Shown here piece by piece: positions 8,735 through 17,654 of a DNA stretch of 64,000 nucleotides. Both the position numbers and the translations under genes were made by a program. Every line of letters starts with the position of its first letter. The first letter of the stretch is position 1. Location of the stretch: assembly GCA_002500925.1 (NCBI GenBank), contig DLTN01000027.1, positions 19,081 to 83,080 of the forward strand. The letters run 5' to 3'. This stretch comes from Gemmatimonadales bacterium UBA7835. Its GTDB lineage: Bacteria; Gemmatimonadota; Gemmatimonadetes; Longimicrobiales; Gaopeijiaceae. The notes under the pieces were generated by a model. The model saw only the letters and a program-made list of their open reading frames with translations. It did no database searches and was not told where the DNA came from.

Positions 8735-9616
8735 CTAGGTCATACGCCTGAAGAGTCCCGATCTCCACTCTCCGTCCTGGTCTAGAGCGATAAGCGCGAA
8801 TCCATTCGACACGGCTCTCTCTCTCGACCTCATCCACTCATGATCGAGAATACCCGACAAGATCAACCAACCGCCAGAGATTAGCGCTCCTCTAAACCCC
8901 TCATGAAGCGGCTCCAGTATACCCGCCTCTATATTGGCGACTATTCCTGCTACCGGGCCGAGCTCTATGAGACTCTCCGATGTGGCCCACAGCTCAGTCA
9001 CGGTCACCTGAGTTCCAACCTCGTTAGCTATGACATTGTCTCGGGCAGCTTCGCAGGCGTAACGGTCTCCCTCTATAGCTTGCACTGATACGGCACCTAG
9101 CCGGGCGGCTGCGATCGAAAGGATCCCCGAGCCAGAGCCAACATCGATAACCCGGTCTCCCTCTGAGACCACATTATCGAGAAGACGAAGGCACCCCCGG
9201 GTCGTGCCGTGTTCAGCTGTTCCGAATGCCATACCAGGATCTAATCGAATACCGATGTCTTCAGGATTCAGGTTCTCTGGATGAGCCCAAGAAGGAAAAA
9301 CCACTATCCTGTCCGTAACCCTGCGCGGCCCAAGCCCCCTCTTCCAGTTTTCCTCCCAGTCCTCGTGCAACTGCCATCGATGCTCCACTTCGATAGATGA
9401 AAGCCCAGTAGAGTTACTCAGCGCCGAGAGCGAAGTACTAACGAACCCTGAAGGATCATCAGGTTCATCAAAGTAAGAGATATACCAGCCGCCTTGCTCC
9501 TCGACCCCACAGGCACCGAGGTGTATCAAGCCATCAGCAAGCAGAACCTCTCGCTCATCACCCGCAACAGGACAACGAACTCGAAGTTCGAGCCAGCGCC
9601 GCGCGTTCTTTGTCAT
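8735..9616 (-). CDS. prmA: Ribosomal protein L11 methyltransferase PrmA
   Basis: A 293-residue SAM-dependent methyltransferase that trimethylates ribosomal protein L11. The C-terminal half contains the signature MAFGTAEHGTT, corresponding to the AFGTGxHxTT motif, then VIDVGSGSGILSIAAARLG, and IVANIEAGIL matching the catalytic NI(L/V)A region. The chosen ATG at 9616 overlaps the dnaJ stop (ATGA); a start 11 codons upstream inside dnaJ is open but adds residues that are not family-like. The dnaJ-prmA pairing is common in bacteria. Confidence 0.9.
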   Translation of the reverse strand: MTKNARRWLELRVRCPVAGDEREVLLADGLIHLGACGVEEQGGWYISYFDEPDDPSGFVSTSLSALSNSTGLSSIEVEHRWQLHEDWEENWKRGLGPRRVTDRIVVFPSWAHPENLNPEDIGIRLDPGMAFGTAEHGTTRGCLRLLDNVVSEGDRVIDVGSGSGILSIAAARLGAVSVQAIEGDRYACEAARDNVIANEVGTQVTVTELWATSESLIELGPVAGIVANIEAGILEPLHEGFRGALISGGWLILSGILDHEWMRSRERAVSNGFALIALDQDGEWRSGLFRRMT

Positions 9617-10773
9617 CCTCCGGTGAAAACCTCTTTCACCCTCGACCAAAACCCTTTGCGCATGCCACGCTTCACAATTTTCGGTGCGGGCGACTCGACA
9701 CTAGCGAGCTGCCGAAGAACGTCTTCCTGCTCAGGTGTCAGGTCATGAGGAGTCCAAACGCAGATGTTGATAATCTGATCACCGCGAACGTTCCCATTGA
9801 GGTCTGGCAGACCAAGCTCTTTAAGGCTTAGCCGTTCTCCACTCTGGATACCCGCCGGGATCCTCACCCGAGCGGCACCATCGATAGACGGAACATCGAT
9901 CTCAGTGCCCAGTGCAGCTTGGGTGTATGTTATCGGTAATTCATAAATGAGGTCAGAACCGTTGCGCACAAACCTTGGGTCATCTTGGACTTCGAGGAGA
10001 ACAACCAGGTCTCCCCGACCAGCTCCCTGATCACCCATGTTCCCACGACCTCTGATCGTCAGGAAGTTATCAGATGTTACTCCGGCCGGAACTTCCACTT
10101 CGATAGATCTTTCGGAGCGCACCCTTCCATCCCCCGAACACTGCAAGCACGGCTCGGCTATAACCCGCCCTTCACCTCCGCAGGTCCGACATGGTTGCAC
10201 ACTTACGAACTGACCAAAAGCCGATCGCTGCACGTGACGTTCCTCACCGGCACCACCGCAATTAGTGCAAGGTTGTGGACGAGTACCCGCCTGCGCTCCA
10301 CTACCGTCGCACGCCGCACACTCGTCGAGTAAAGCAACCTTCACAGTCTTTGTCACCCCGGTCGCAACCTCTGCTAGCGTTAGTGGGAGACGGATACGCA
10401 CCGGCTGAGCCTGACGCCTCGAATTACGCTGACTGCGTGCTCCACGCATCCCAAACATATCTTCGAACCCCGAGAAACCGCCGAAATCGCGCATGAAGAC
10501 ATCAATCGCGTCACTGAAATCGAATCCTGCCGCACCAGATGCTTGACTGCTTCCGCGCAGACCCTCCTTACCGTAGCGGTCATAGATAGCGCGCTTCTCT
10601 GAGTCTCGAAGTACCTCGTAGGCCTCCGTCACCTCCTTAAAGCGCTCTTCAGCGTCCGGAGAACCTTGATTTCGGTCCGGGTGGTACTCGAGTGCAAGCT
10701 TTCGGTAGGCTTTCTTGATCTCCTCAGAACTTGCCTCGTGAGACACTCCGAGCAGCTGATAATAATTAGACAT
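9613..10773 (-). CDS. dnaJ: Chaperone protein DnaJ
   Basis: A 386-residue type I J-protein, co-chaperone of DnaK. The order is the J domain with HPD at residues 31-33, a Gly/Phe-rich stretch (about 75-110), and a zinc domain with four CxxCxGxG repeats (Cys152/155, 169/172, 195/198, 209/212). The C-terminal substrate-binding domain follows. All eight cysteines are present. It lies 50 bases after hrcA, but grpE and dnaK, which often sit between them, are not here. The downstream gene prmA overlaps its stop. Confidence 0.96.
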   Translation of the reverse strand: MSNYYQLLGVSHEASSEEIKKAYRKLALEYHPDRNQGSPDAEERFKEVTEAYEVLRDSEKRAIYDRYGKEGLRGSSQASGAAGFDFSDAIDVFMRDFGGFSGFEDMFGMRGARSQRNSRRQAQPVRIRLPLTLAEVATGVTKTVKVALLDECAACDGSGAQAGTRPQPCTNCGGAGEERHVQRSAFGQFVSVQPCRTCGGEGRVIAEPCLQCSGDGRVRSERSIEVEVPAGVTSDNFLTIRGRGNMGDQGAGRGDLVVLLEVQDDPRFVRNGSDLIYELPITYTQAALGTEIDVPSIDGAARVRIPAGIQSGERLSLKELGLPDLNGNVRGDQIINICVWTPHDLTPEQEDVLRQLASVESPAPKIVKRGMRKGFWSRVKEVFTGG

Positions 10774-10823
10774 CTATTCCCTGGTGGACGAAAACAGTCT
10801 CCGTAGCGTGAGACCGCTTAATG

Positions 10824-11897
10824 TCATGGTGCCAGAATGCGAGTCACCAACGTAGAGGTGTAATCGACGATGGTAACGACTTTTTCATACGGCATTCGCG
10901 TCGGACCTATGACACCAATCACCCCCTTAAGATCGCCGACGTGGTACTCCGCTGTGACGAGGGTGAAATCTGAGAGTGCGGTGGAGTCATTTTCTTCACC
11001 GATGGTGATCCGAAGTCTTCCGCCATGTCTTCGGCTCCCTACCGTTTGAGCTAAAAGATCTCTCTGCTCCGTCAGCTGAATCAACCCCTTCAACTGCTCC
11101 CCACTTTCGAACTCCGGCTGACCGGCTAGCACACTTGTGGGACCTAAATGAAGACTTGTGTCATCGAGAGCCTGAATATCGAAAAGTTCCGAGCCTGACT
11201 GAACGAACACGTTCATAAGATCGGAGCCTACTTTACTCGATACTGAATCACGTAAGCGATCGGGCAACGACCGACGAATCTCTGAGAACGAGAGGCCAGC
11301 GAGTCGTTCATTGAGTGCCCGAGTCACAGTAAGTAGCGTCTCTTCATCAATCTCGACCGGAAGGTCGGCATAAACCGTTCTCACAAGGCCACCCCTTATC
11401 GTAGCGACCAGCAGAACTTTGCTACTCGAAACCTTGATGAGTTCGAGCCTTTCGAGATTGGCTTCGTTTATCCTAGGAGCGACTGCTACACCTAACTCAT
11501 TGGAAATGAGACTCATCGCGCGGGTCGCATGTCGCACGAGCTGTTCTACCGCGAACGAACCCGAGCGTTCAATCTCCTCCTCCAAACGAATACGTTCACG
11601 ACTTGAAGGTTCATGAGGTTCCATCAGCCGGTCCACGAAAAAACGATACGCCCGGTCAGTTGGGACTCTGCCCGCCGAAGTGTGAGGGTGGAAGAGATAC
11701 CCCTTCTCCTCGAGATCACTCATGGTGTTGCGAATCGTCGCGGCCGACACCCCAAGGTCAAAAACGCTAGAAACGGTTCTACTACCGGCTGGTTCAGCGG
11801 TATCCACGTATGTGCGGACTACGGCCTCCAAGACCTGACGTTCCCGGTCTGTGAGATCCGTTCCTACCGTATCGCGATGATTGAGTGAAGTCATCAT
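10824..11897 (-). CDS. hrcA: Heat-inducible transcription repressor HrcA
   Basis: HrcA represses chaperone operons by binding CIRCE elements. The protein has the winged-helix opening LTDRERQVLEAVVRTYVDTAEPAGS, then AATIRNTMSDLEEKGYLFHPHTSAGRVPTDRAYR, both strongly family-like, and the C-terminal IGVIGPTRMPYEKVV segment. The start is unclear: ATG at 11897 or 11894 avoids overlap with hemW, while TTG at 11954 or ATG at 11948 would overlap hemW by 22-29 bases. None has a strong ribosome-binding site. I saw no CIRCE repeat in this window. Confidence 0.93.
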   Translation of the reverse strand: MMTSLNHRDTVGTDLTDRERQVLEAVVRTYVDTAEPAGSRTVSSVFDLGVSAATIRNTMSDLEEKGYLFHPHTSAGRVPTDRAYRFFVDRLMEPHEPSSRERIRLEEEIERSGSFAVEQLVRHATRAMSLISNELGVAVAPRINEANLERLELIKVSSSKVLLVATIRGGLVRTVYADLPVEIDEETLLTVTRALNERLAGLSFSEIRRSLPDRLRDSVSSKVGSDLMNVFVQSGSELFDIQALDDTSLHLGPTSVLAGQPEFESGEQLKGLIQLTEQRDLLAQTVGSRRHGGRLRITIGEENDSTALSDFTLVTAEYHVGDLKGVIGVIGPTRMPYEKVVTIVDYTSTLVTRILAP

Positions 11898-11925
11898 CGA
11901 ATTTCGGGAGGCCGGAGGTAAAGGG

Positions 11926-13104
11926 TCAACCCAATGCCGACGTTTCATACTCAACCGCCAACTGATCCAAGATCAACCAACCCTCTGGTGTCAGTACACA
12001 GCGGTCCTCTACCCAAGCCGCTAGTCCTCGTTCGACCCAGTCGCGTGCCAGCCTATCCTGTGGTGTTCCTGCCGTAGGCCGCGGTATTCCATCAATCGTT
12101 CGGAGGTCAAGCCAAACTCGCTCTAGTCGAGATGCCGCTTCGTCTAGAACCTCCCTATCAGCCTCTGGTGATTTAGAAGCATCTACCGCGGCCTGATAGT
12201 GTTCCCAAGAATGAAGATTCCAACGTCGTACCGGAGGTGCGAAGCTGTGAGCGCTATTACCTAGGCCTAGATAGGGGTCACCAGACCAGTACGCAGCGTT
12301 ATGCCGAGATTCGAAGCCGGGACGGGCAAAATTTGATACCTCGTAATGACGATATCCTGACGCCGTTAGTGCCTCAGCAGCCATTAGGAACTCTTTCCGG
12401 TATTGATCTTCGTCAACCGCCGGTTCTCTCCCCTTTCGCACCTCTTGGCCGAGGTGTGTCCCAGGCTCTACGGTCAGTCCATAGAGACTTATGTGTGGGA
12501 CATCTAAGTCTATTACACGTCGAAGATCATCCTCCCACGACCGACCAATATGAATCGGTAATCCGAAGATGAGATCGATGCTCACGTTTTCTATACCACA
12601 ACCCCTTGCTCCTTCAATCGCTTTAAGTGGACCTTCCGCCCCGTGCAAGCGGCCCATCCATTTTAACGCTTCGGCATCGAAGGTCTGCGCACCGAGGCTG
12701 ATCCGATTCACACCCACTGCTCTCCATTCTTCCGCAACTTGGGACGAAAAGCTTTCGGGATTCGCTTCTGCCGTCCACTCGAGATCCTGACTCGTAAGAC
12801 GCTGCGACCCTATCACCCGTGCCAGTTTTGACATTGCTTTGGGACCTAAAAGGGACGGTGTACCACCTCCGACATAAAGTGTGTCCAGTTGATCAGCCAT
12901 CACAAAGAGGTTCTCCTCCTCAATCAGAGCGATTTCGGAGCGGAGTCCCTGAACCCATCCGTCGAGGCCTCCCTCTGCTCTAACAGTGACTGCAAAATCG
13001 CAATACACACAGCGGCGAGCGCAGAATGGAGCGTGCACATAGACCGAAAATGCCTCAGTAGCAGATACAGACGAACATGACACACTCACACTAGGCTTAC
13101 CCAT
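11926..13104 (-). CDS. hemW: Radical SAM HemW-family protein (coproporphyrinogen III oxidase-like)
   Basis: A 392-residue radical SAM protein. HemW is now regarded as a heme-binding or heme-delivery protein rather than a true coproporphyrinogen dehydrogenase. The sequence shows VYVHAPFCARRCVYCDF with the CxxxCxxC cluster (Cys28, Cys32, Cys35), then the LYVGGGTPSLL motif, ISLGAQTFD, IDLIFGLP and the C-terminal winged domain. The third cysteine is followed by Asp-Phe, as in HemW. It sits upstream of hrcA, a common order (hemW-hrcA-dnaJ). Confidence 0.92.
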   Translation of the reverse strand: MGKPSVSVSCSSVSATEAFSVYVHAPFCARRCVYCDFAVTVRAEGGLDGWVQGLRSEIALIEEENLFVMADQLDTLYVGGGTPSLLGPKAMSKLARVIGSQRLTSQDLEWTAEANPESFSSQVAEEWRAVGVNRISLGAQTFDAEALKWMGRLHGAEGPLKAIEGARGCGIENVSIDLIFGLPIHIGRSWEDDLRRVIDLDVPHISLYGLTVEPGTHLGQEVRKGREPAVDEDQYRKEFLMAAEALTASGYRHYEVSNFARPGFESRHNAAYWSGDPYLGLGNSAHSFAPPVRRWNLHSWEHYQAAVDASKSPEADREVLDEAASRLERVWLDLRTIDGIPRPTAGTPQDRLARDWVERGLAAWVEDRCVLTPEGWLILDQLAVEYETSALG

Positions 13105-13135
13105 TCCGATAATGGCTATCGCGAGAAGTGACCCG

Positions 13136-13164
13136 TGTATCTATCGGATCCCTGGAAACGCCAA
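13136..13164 (-). promoter_or_regulatory. Promoter candidate upstream of hemW
   Basis: On the minus strand TTGGCG (13159-13164) and GATACA (13136-13141) are 17 bases apart in the 72-base gap between obg and hemW. Both hexamers are imperfect, so this is a weak call. Confidence 0.25.
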
Positions 13165-13176
13165 CAAAAGAAGCTG

Positions 13177-14205
13177 TCAGGGCGCCCACCACTGGTCTTG
13201 CTTCCCGCTTCCTCGCTCCTCTTGCACCACCCTCTGACTCTCACTCCACAAGCGCTCGAGAACAAGTTCTAGGTGTGTACGCGTGACTGATGAAAGGGAA
13301 ACGATGCCCATGGCATTTCCCGTTTCGATCTTCGGCAACTCTGCGTCTTCGGAGAGCATATCGACTTTGGTAAGGGCAACTAAATACGGCGTTGACGCCA
13401 GATCCGCCGAATAGGCCTCCAGCTCTGAACGCAAGCGGTCTAACTCCGCTTGCGGGTCGACAGAATCAACAGGAATCATGAGAAGCAGGATCCGCGTTCG
13501 CTCAATATGCCTAAGGAACTGGTGACCTAGCCCCCTCCCCTCGTGCGCTCCTTCAATGATGCCTGGAATATCGGCAATGACGAACGAGCGAAACCCCGAG
13601 AGCTGGACGACACCCAGATTCGGGGAAAGCGTTGTGAACGGATAGTCAGCAACTTTGGGCTGAGCGGCAGTCACGGTCGCAAGGAACGTCGACTTTCCGG
13701 CATTCGGCTCCCCAACGAGTCCTACGTCCGCGATCAATTTCAGCTCGAGCCGCACTACCTTCTCTTCGCCTGCTTGTCCGGACTCCCACTTTGTCGGTGC
13801 CTGGTTAGTTGCTGTCGCGAAACGTGCATTGCCACGTCCTCCACGTCCTCCACGAGCGACGACCACTGTTTGGCCTTCCTCAAGGAGTTCTCCAATCAGC
13901 TCCTCTGTTTCAGCGTTATACACGACAGTGCCTGGGGGGACAAGAAGTACTAGGTCCTCACCTGATTTCCCGGTTCTCTTGCTTCCCTCCCCATGCAAGC
14001 CGCGTTCCGCTTTGTAGTGCCTGCGATAGCTGTAATCTAGAAGTGTGGTAAGCTGAGTATCGGCGCGGACAACTACATCGCCCCCTTTCCCTCCATCCCC
14101 TCCCGCCGGACCGCCGCGAGGTACGCCCGATTCACGACGAAAAGCCTCCGCCCCCGACCCTCCATCTCCTGCTATGACTTCTACCATAGCCCGGTCGACG
14201 AACAT
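13177..14205 (-). CDS. obg: GTPase Obg/CgtA
   Basis: A 342-residue essential GTPase involved in 50S ribosome maturation. The N-terminal glycine-rich Obg fold occupies about residues 1-158, including GGPAGGDGGKGGD and the GGRGGRGNARF segment. The G domain follows with P-loop GEPNAGKST (165-173), switch motif DIPGIIEGA and TKVD. No OCT domain is present at the C-terminus, which is usual outside Firmicutes. Its ATG overlaps the asparaginase stop by one base (TGATG). Confidence 0.96.
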   Translation of the reverse strand: MFVDRAMVEVIAGDGGSGAEAFRRESGVPRGGPAGGDGGKGGDVVVRADTQLTTLLDYSYRRHYKAERGLHGEGSKRTGKSGEDLVLLVPPGTVVYNAETEELIGELLEEGQTVVVARGGRGGRGNARFATATNQAPTKWESGQAGEEKVVRLELKLIADVGLVGEPNAGKSTFLATVTAAQPKVADYPFTTLSPNLGVVQLSGFRSFVIADIPGIIEGAHEGRGLGHQFLRHIERTRILLLMIPVDSVDPQAELDRLRSELEAYSADLASTPYLVALTKVDMLSEDAELPKIETGNAMGIVSLSSVTRTHLELVLERLWSESQRVVQEERGSGKQDQWWAP

Positions 14206-15212
14206 CAGCCGCTCGGACCTAAACCGGCCATCGTAAGATCGAAGGACGGCCTGAGTTGACCAACGATCTCATTCCGTGTGTTCCTCAAAACAGGGCGACC
14301 GTGCCTTCTCAGGCTATGAGACTCTCCATCCGTAATAACTCCTAGCGATTGCAGTGTGTGGACCAGCGCAGCTTCAACAGCACGACGCCCTCCGTCCTCC
14401 ACCTTTATCGCCACCCCCAGTCCCAACCGTCTAAGTCCTGCTACGTATACGCCCTCAGCACCCAGTTTTACAAAGACGCGGTCTCCGGCGATCTCCATTA
14501 CTTCAGTGCAAGTACGTCCAGTCCCACCGACCATAAATGGTGCTGATGTCATGGCATCCACGATACGATGCGCCGCATCGCCTCGGTCAGACTGAACCGC
14601 AAACCCTGCGAATGATCGAGCCATGTCGCGAAGGGGCACAGCAAAGCACAAAACGCCACATCCATCCACCCCCGTGGCAACCCGACCGGCAGAAACTTCG
14701 GAAAAGCGTATCACCTCTTCGAGCATACGTTGCTGAACCGGGTGATCAGCTCGATGGTAATCAATCGGATCCCAACCCATAGCAATTGCCAGTGCGATCA
14801 TACCCGCGTGCTTTCCTGAGCAGTTGTTGTGGATTCGGCTCGGCTGTTCCTTAGCTTCAGACAACTTACGAGCGGCCTCGGGCGAGAACGGTATCTGCGC
14901 TCCGCAACGGAGAAGAGATTCATCCGCCCCCACCTTACTCAAGATTGAACGTGCGCAATCTACGTGAACATCTTCACCTTCATGCGAGGCACAGCACAGG
15001 GAAAGTTCCTCACTGGTCAGTCCGAAAGCATCTAGCACTCCTTCCTCTACGAGAGGAAGGGCCTGTATTGGCTTGGCAGCCGAGCGATAGTACGTATAGC
15101 GATTTGCATCCCCTACGGAACCGAGAATAGTACCGGATCCGTCTACAACAACTACGTGAACTTGATGGCGTGACTCGACGATACCCCCCCGGACGACCTC
15201 AATCGTACTCAT
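14205..15212 (-). CDS. Asparaginase, Rhizobium-type (L-asparaginase II family)
   Basis: A 335-residue member of the family typified by Rhizobium etli AnsA (PF06089), which hydrolyses asparagine to aspartate and ammonia and is unrelated to E. coli asparaginases. Conserved stretches are YRSAAKPIQALPLVEEG, LCCASHEGED, HNNCSGKHAGM and GVDGCGVLCFAVPL. No signal peptide is visible, so it is probably cytoplasmic. It is coupled to obg by a one-base overlap, an unusual partner, and I see no functional link between the two. Confidence 0.88.
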   Translation of the reverse strand: MSTIEVVRGGIVESRHQVHVVVVDGSGTILGSVGDANRYTYYRSAAKPIQALPLVEEGVLDAFGLTSEELSLCCASHEGEDVHVDCARSILSKVGADESLLRCGAQIPFSPEAARKLSEAKEQPSRIHNNCSGKHAGMIALAIAMGWDPIDYHRADHPVQQRMLEEVIRFSEVSAGRVATGVDGCGVLCFAVPLRDMARSFAGFAVQSDRGDAAHRIVDAMTSAPFMVGGTGRTCTEVMEIAGDRVFVKLGAEGVYVAGLRRLGLGVAIKVEDGGRRAVEAALVHTLQSLGVITDGESHSLRRHGRPVLRNTRNEIVGQLRPSFDLTMAGLGPSG

Positions 15213-15261
15213 GTTAGCACATCAATCATGGGAATCGCTCACTAAGCCTTTTGTCAGCTTG

Positions 15262-16905
15262 CTAATTCTGCCAGTCCGGGATCTCGTCCGGTTTTACTTC
15301 CAAGGCGGCAGTGACCAATTCGGCAGGCGTTTGGACCTCTCGAAGTAAACCCAACGCGCGAGAGAGCTGACGGTCGTGCGATTGCAGCTGATGAAATTCT
15401 CCACCTGCGCCCCAAGCCTGTAGAGCAATCTCTCGCTCCATATGGTAACGCACGAATCGCTCAGCTGCCTGGAACTCTTTCGAATCGACGACACCCGCAG
15501 CCTCTTCCAATATGCTGTAGAACGCTTGGATATCCTCGTTTGTCAATGAAAACCCAACCTCAATATTCGGGCGATCCGCGACATAGCCGACTGCATAATC
15601 AAAGAGTGCCTCTGAGAAGCCACCACCCCTCTGAAACAAACGTAGCACCCCCCCAGACTCTACGAGGCCAAGGGTCTCCGGATACTCATGAACGTCCGGA
15701 GTGATTCCGCCGCCGCCATAGAGAGTCCGACCTCCAGCAGATAGGAACTCTGGACGCCCTTCTATGCTCACCGGCTCCACCATCTGCCCGGTTATCGCAT
15801 ACGCCCATTCCCCCTCTGATTGCACCGAAGATGCTAGGCCGGAATCCTGATCTGAGTGTATTGAACGCCCAACTGGTGTATACCATTTGGCCGTAGTCAG
15901 TCGGAGCACATCTCCTCCAGTGAGCCGGTAGAGGCTTTGGACAGAGCCCTTCCCAAATGTTGTTTCACCCACGAGGATCGCACGATCGTGATCCTGCAAG
16001 GCACCCGCTATTATTTCGGCGGCCGACGCACTGCCCTCATCCACTAGGATGACCAAGGGCATTTCCGGATACTGATCCGGATTTTCTGCGGCGTACAGCT
16101 CATTCTGGCTGGCATCCCTACCCCGGGTTTCGACAATGTTCTGACCCTCTGACAGGAACAGATCAGTCACCTCAATCCCTTGGTCAAGGAGACCACCAGG
16201 ATTACCCCTGAGATCCAACACCAGCGACCTCATACCCTCCTCACGAAGCGAGTCGATCGCAGTTCTAAGCTCTGTCGCAGACGTCTCACGGAATGAGGTA
16301 AGAGGAACGTACCCAACCTGATCATCGAGTATCACCGAGAATGGCACCGCCCTGAGGACAATCTCTTCACGGGTAATCGTGAATTCGATTGGATCTTCGA
16401 GTCCAGGCCGCAGCATACGAACTGTGACATCAGTGCCTGGACGACCCCGAAGTAATTCCACCGCTTGGTCGGTAAACATTGTATCGGCGGCAACGCCTGC
16501 TATCTCGTAAAACTGATCCCCCGCGCGAATCCCAATGCGATTGCCTGGTCCACCGGGGATGGGACTCACAACCGTGACGTACCCTCCGCGATCTACTACC
16601 TCAAGCCCAACACCACCATACTCTCCTTCGGTTCGAATACGAAGATTCTCGTATTCGGACGCGGGAAGGAAAGATGAATGAGGGTCTCCCAGTTCCCGAA
16701 TCAATCCTTCAATTGCTGAATTGTAGAGGAGATCCCGATCAACCTCGTCTACAAAGCTACTGAAAACTCGGTCAACCACTTCCTGAAGCACGCGGGCGTG
16801 CACGTATACTTCGTTCGCCCGTGAGACGCCCTCTTGCAGTAACCATCCACCGGCGACCACCGAAAAGAAGGCTACCAGCACCGGAGACACCACGCTACGC
16901 TTCAT
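15262..16905 (-). CDS. C-terminal processing peptidase (S41 family) with PDZ domain
   Basis: A 547-residue tail-specific protease acting in the periplasm. It has an N-terminal signal or membrane anchor (about residues 8-25), a PDZ domain around 90-170, the S41 core with DLRGNPGG (231-238), the nucleophile motif GSASAAE (291-297) and the catalytic lysine in TFGKGSVQ (Lys319). The roughly 150 residues after the core carry no motif I know. It lies between tmk and the asparaginase gene with about 50-base gaps on both sides. Confidence 0.9.
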   Translation of the reverse strand: MKRSVVSPVLVAFFSVVAGGWLLQEGVSRANEVYVHARVLQEVVDRVFSSFVDEVDRDLLYNSAIEGLIRELGDPHSSFLPASEYENLRIRTEGEYGGVGLEVVDRGGYVTVVSPIPGGPGNRIGIRAGDQFYEIAGVAADTMFTDQAVELLRGRPGTDVTVRMLRPGLEDPIEFTITREEIVLRAVPFSVILDDQVGYVPLTSFRETSATELRTAIDSLREEGMRSLVLDLRGNPGGLLDQGIEVTDLFLSEGQNIVETRGRDASQNELYAAENPDQYPEMPLVILVDEGSASAAEIIAGALQDHDRAILVGETTFGKGSVQSLYRLTGGDVLRLTTAKWYTPVGRSIHSDQDSGLASSVQSEGEWAYAITGQMVEPVSIEGRPEFLSAGGRTLYGGGGITPDVHEYPETLGLVESGGVLRLFQRGGGFSEALFDYAVGYVADRPNIEVGFSLTNEDIQAFYSILEEAAGVVDSKEFQAAERFVRYHMEREIALQAWGAGGEFHQLQSHDRQLSRALGLLREVQTPAELVTAALEVKPDEIPDWQN

Positions 16906-16955
16906 CGCCTTGCCTTTTCAACTGATTTAAACCGCGGACGTAGCCGAAACTTTAT

Positions 16956-17654
16956 CTACCCCGCACCTCCGGGTTCGATCATCTCTGAATCGGTGAAGGT
17001 AGCTGGGAATCGAGCGACGAGTTCTTCCCGAATCCTACCTTGCACTTCTTCCGGAGTACCCATAGCCGAAACCACAGTGACGTCCGGCTCTGTTGCCGCA
17101 AGATGAAGATAGGCCTCTCGCACTGTATCACGGAAGGATCGACCCTCCGCTTCAATTCGGTCGGGACTCTCTGCCTCCCTACTCTGCCTATCCTCACCCT
17201 CATCAGCGGGCAAGTCGAGCACAATGTAGAGATCTGGAGTCAGGCCTCTAGTTGCTATCGTGACCGTCCTTTTAACCTGATCAAGATCAAGGCCACGGCC
17301 ATAGCCTTGGTAAGCCATTGTCGACAAAGAGAATCGATCAGCAATCACAAGCTTCCCGTCGGCCAGCGCAGGTCTCACTACATCACGAACGAAAGCGGCT
17401 CTTGCACCGAGAATGAGCATCAGTTCGGTCTCTGCCGGCATATCCATCTCTGGACCTGCTAGTACGATCTCTCGGATCGCCTCTCCAACCGCGGTGCCCC
17501 CGGGCTCACGCGTTGATACGTACGAGAGTCCTAGATCATCAAACCACAGGGATAAGAGGGTGACCTGTGTGGTCTTACCTGCTCCATCTCCCCCCTCGAG
17601 TACGATGAACAACGGAGTCGTGGGCCGCTTCGTCAACTCAGTCGTAATACTCAA
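16956..17654 (-). CDS. tmk: Thymidylate kinase
   Basis: A 232-residue P-loop kinase converting dTMP to dTDP. It shows the P-loop GGDGAGKTT (21-29), the REPGGT motif and DRFSLSTMAYQGYGRG (from Asp106) typical of Tmk. The apparent start is a TTG at 17654 that overlaps the inositol phosphate synthase stop by 17 bases, giving a slightly long N-terminus; a TTG six codons later is an alternative. The C-terminal extension beyond about residue 205 is also longer than minimal Tmk. Confidence 0.9.
   Translation of the reverse strand: MSITTELTKRPTTPLFIVLEGGDGAGKTTQVTLLSLWFDDLGLSYVSTREPGGTAVGEAIREIVLAGPEMDMPAETELMLILGARAAFVRDVVRPALADGKLVIADRFSLSTMAYQGYGRGLDLDQVKRTVTIATRGLTPDLYIVLDLPADEGEDRQSREAESPDRIEAEGRSFRDTVREAYLHLAATEPDVTVVSAMGTPEEVQGRIREELVARFPATFTDSEMIEPGGAG

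Noticed and set aside
13800..13860. Short tandem repeat of CCTCCACGT type
   Set aside because: It encodes the glycine-rich GGRGGRG segment of the Obg domain and is explained by the protein.
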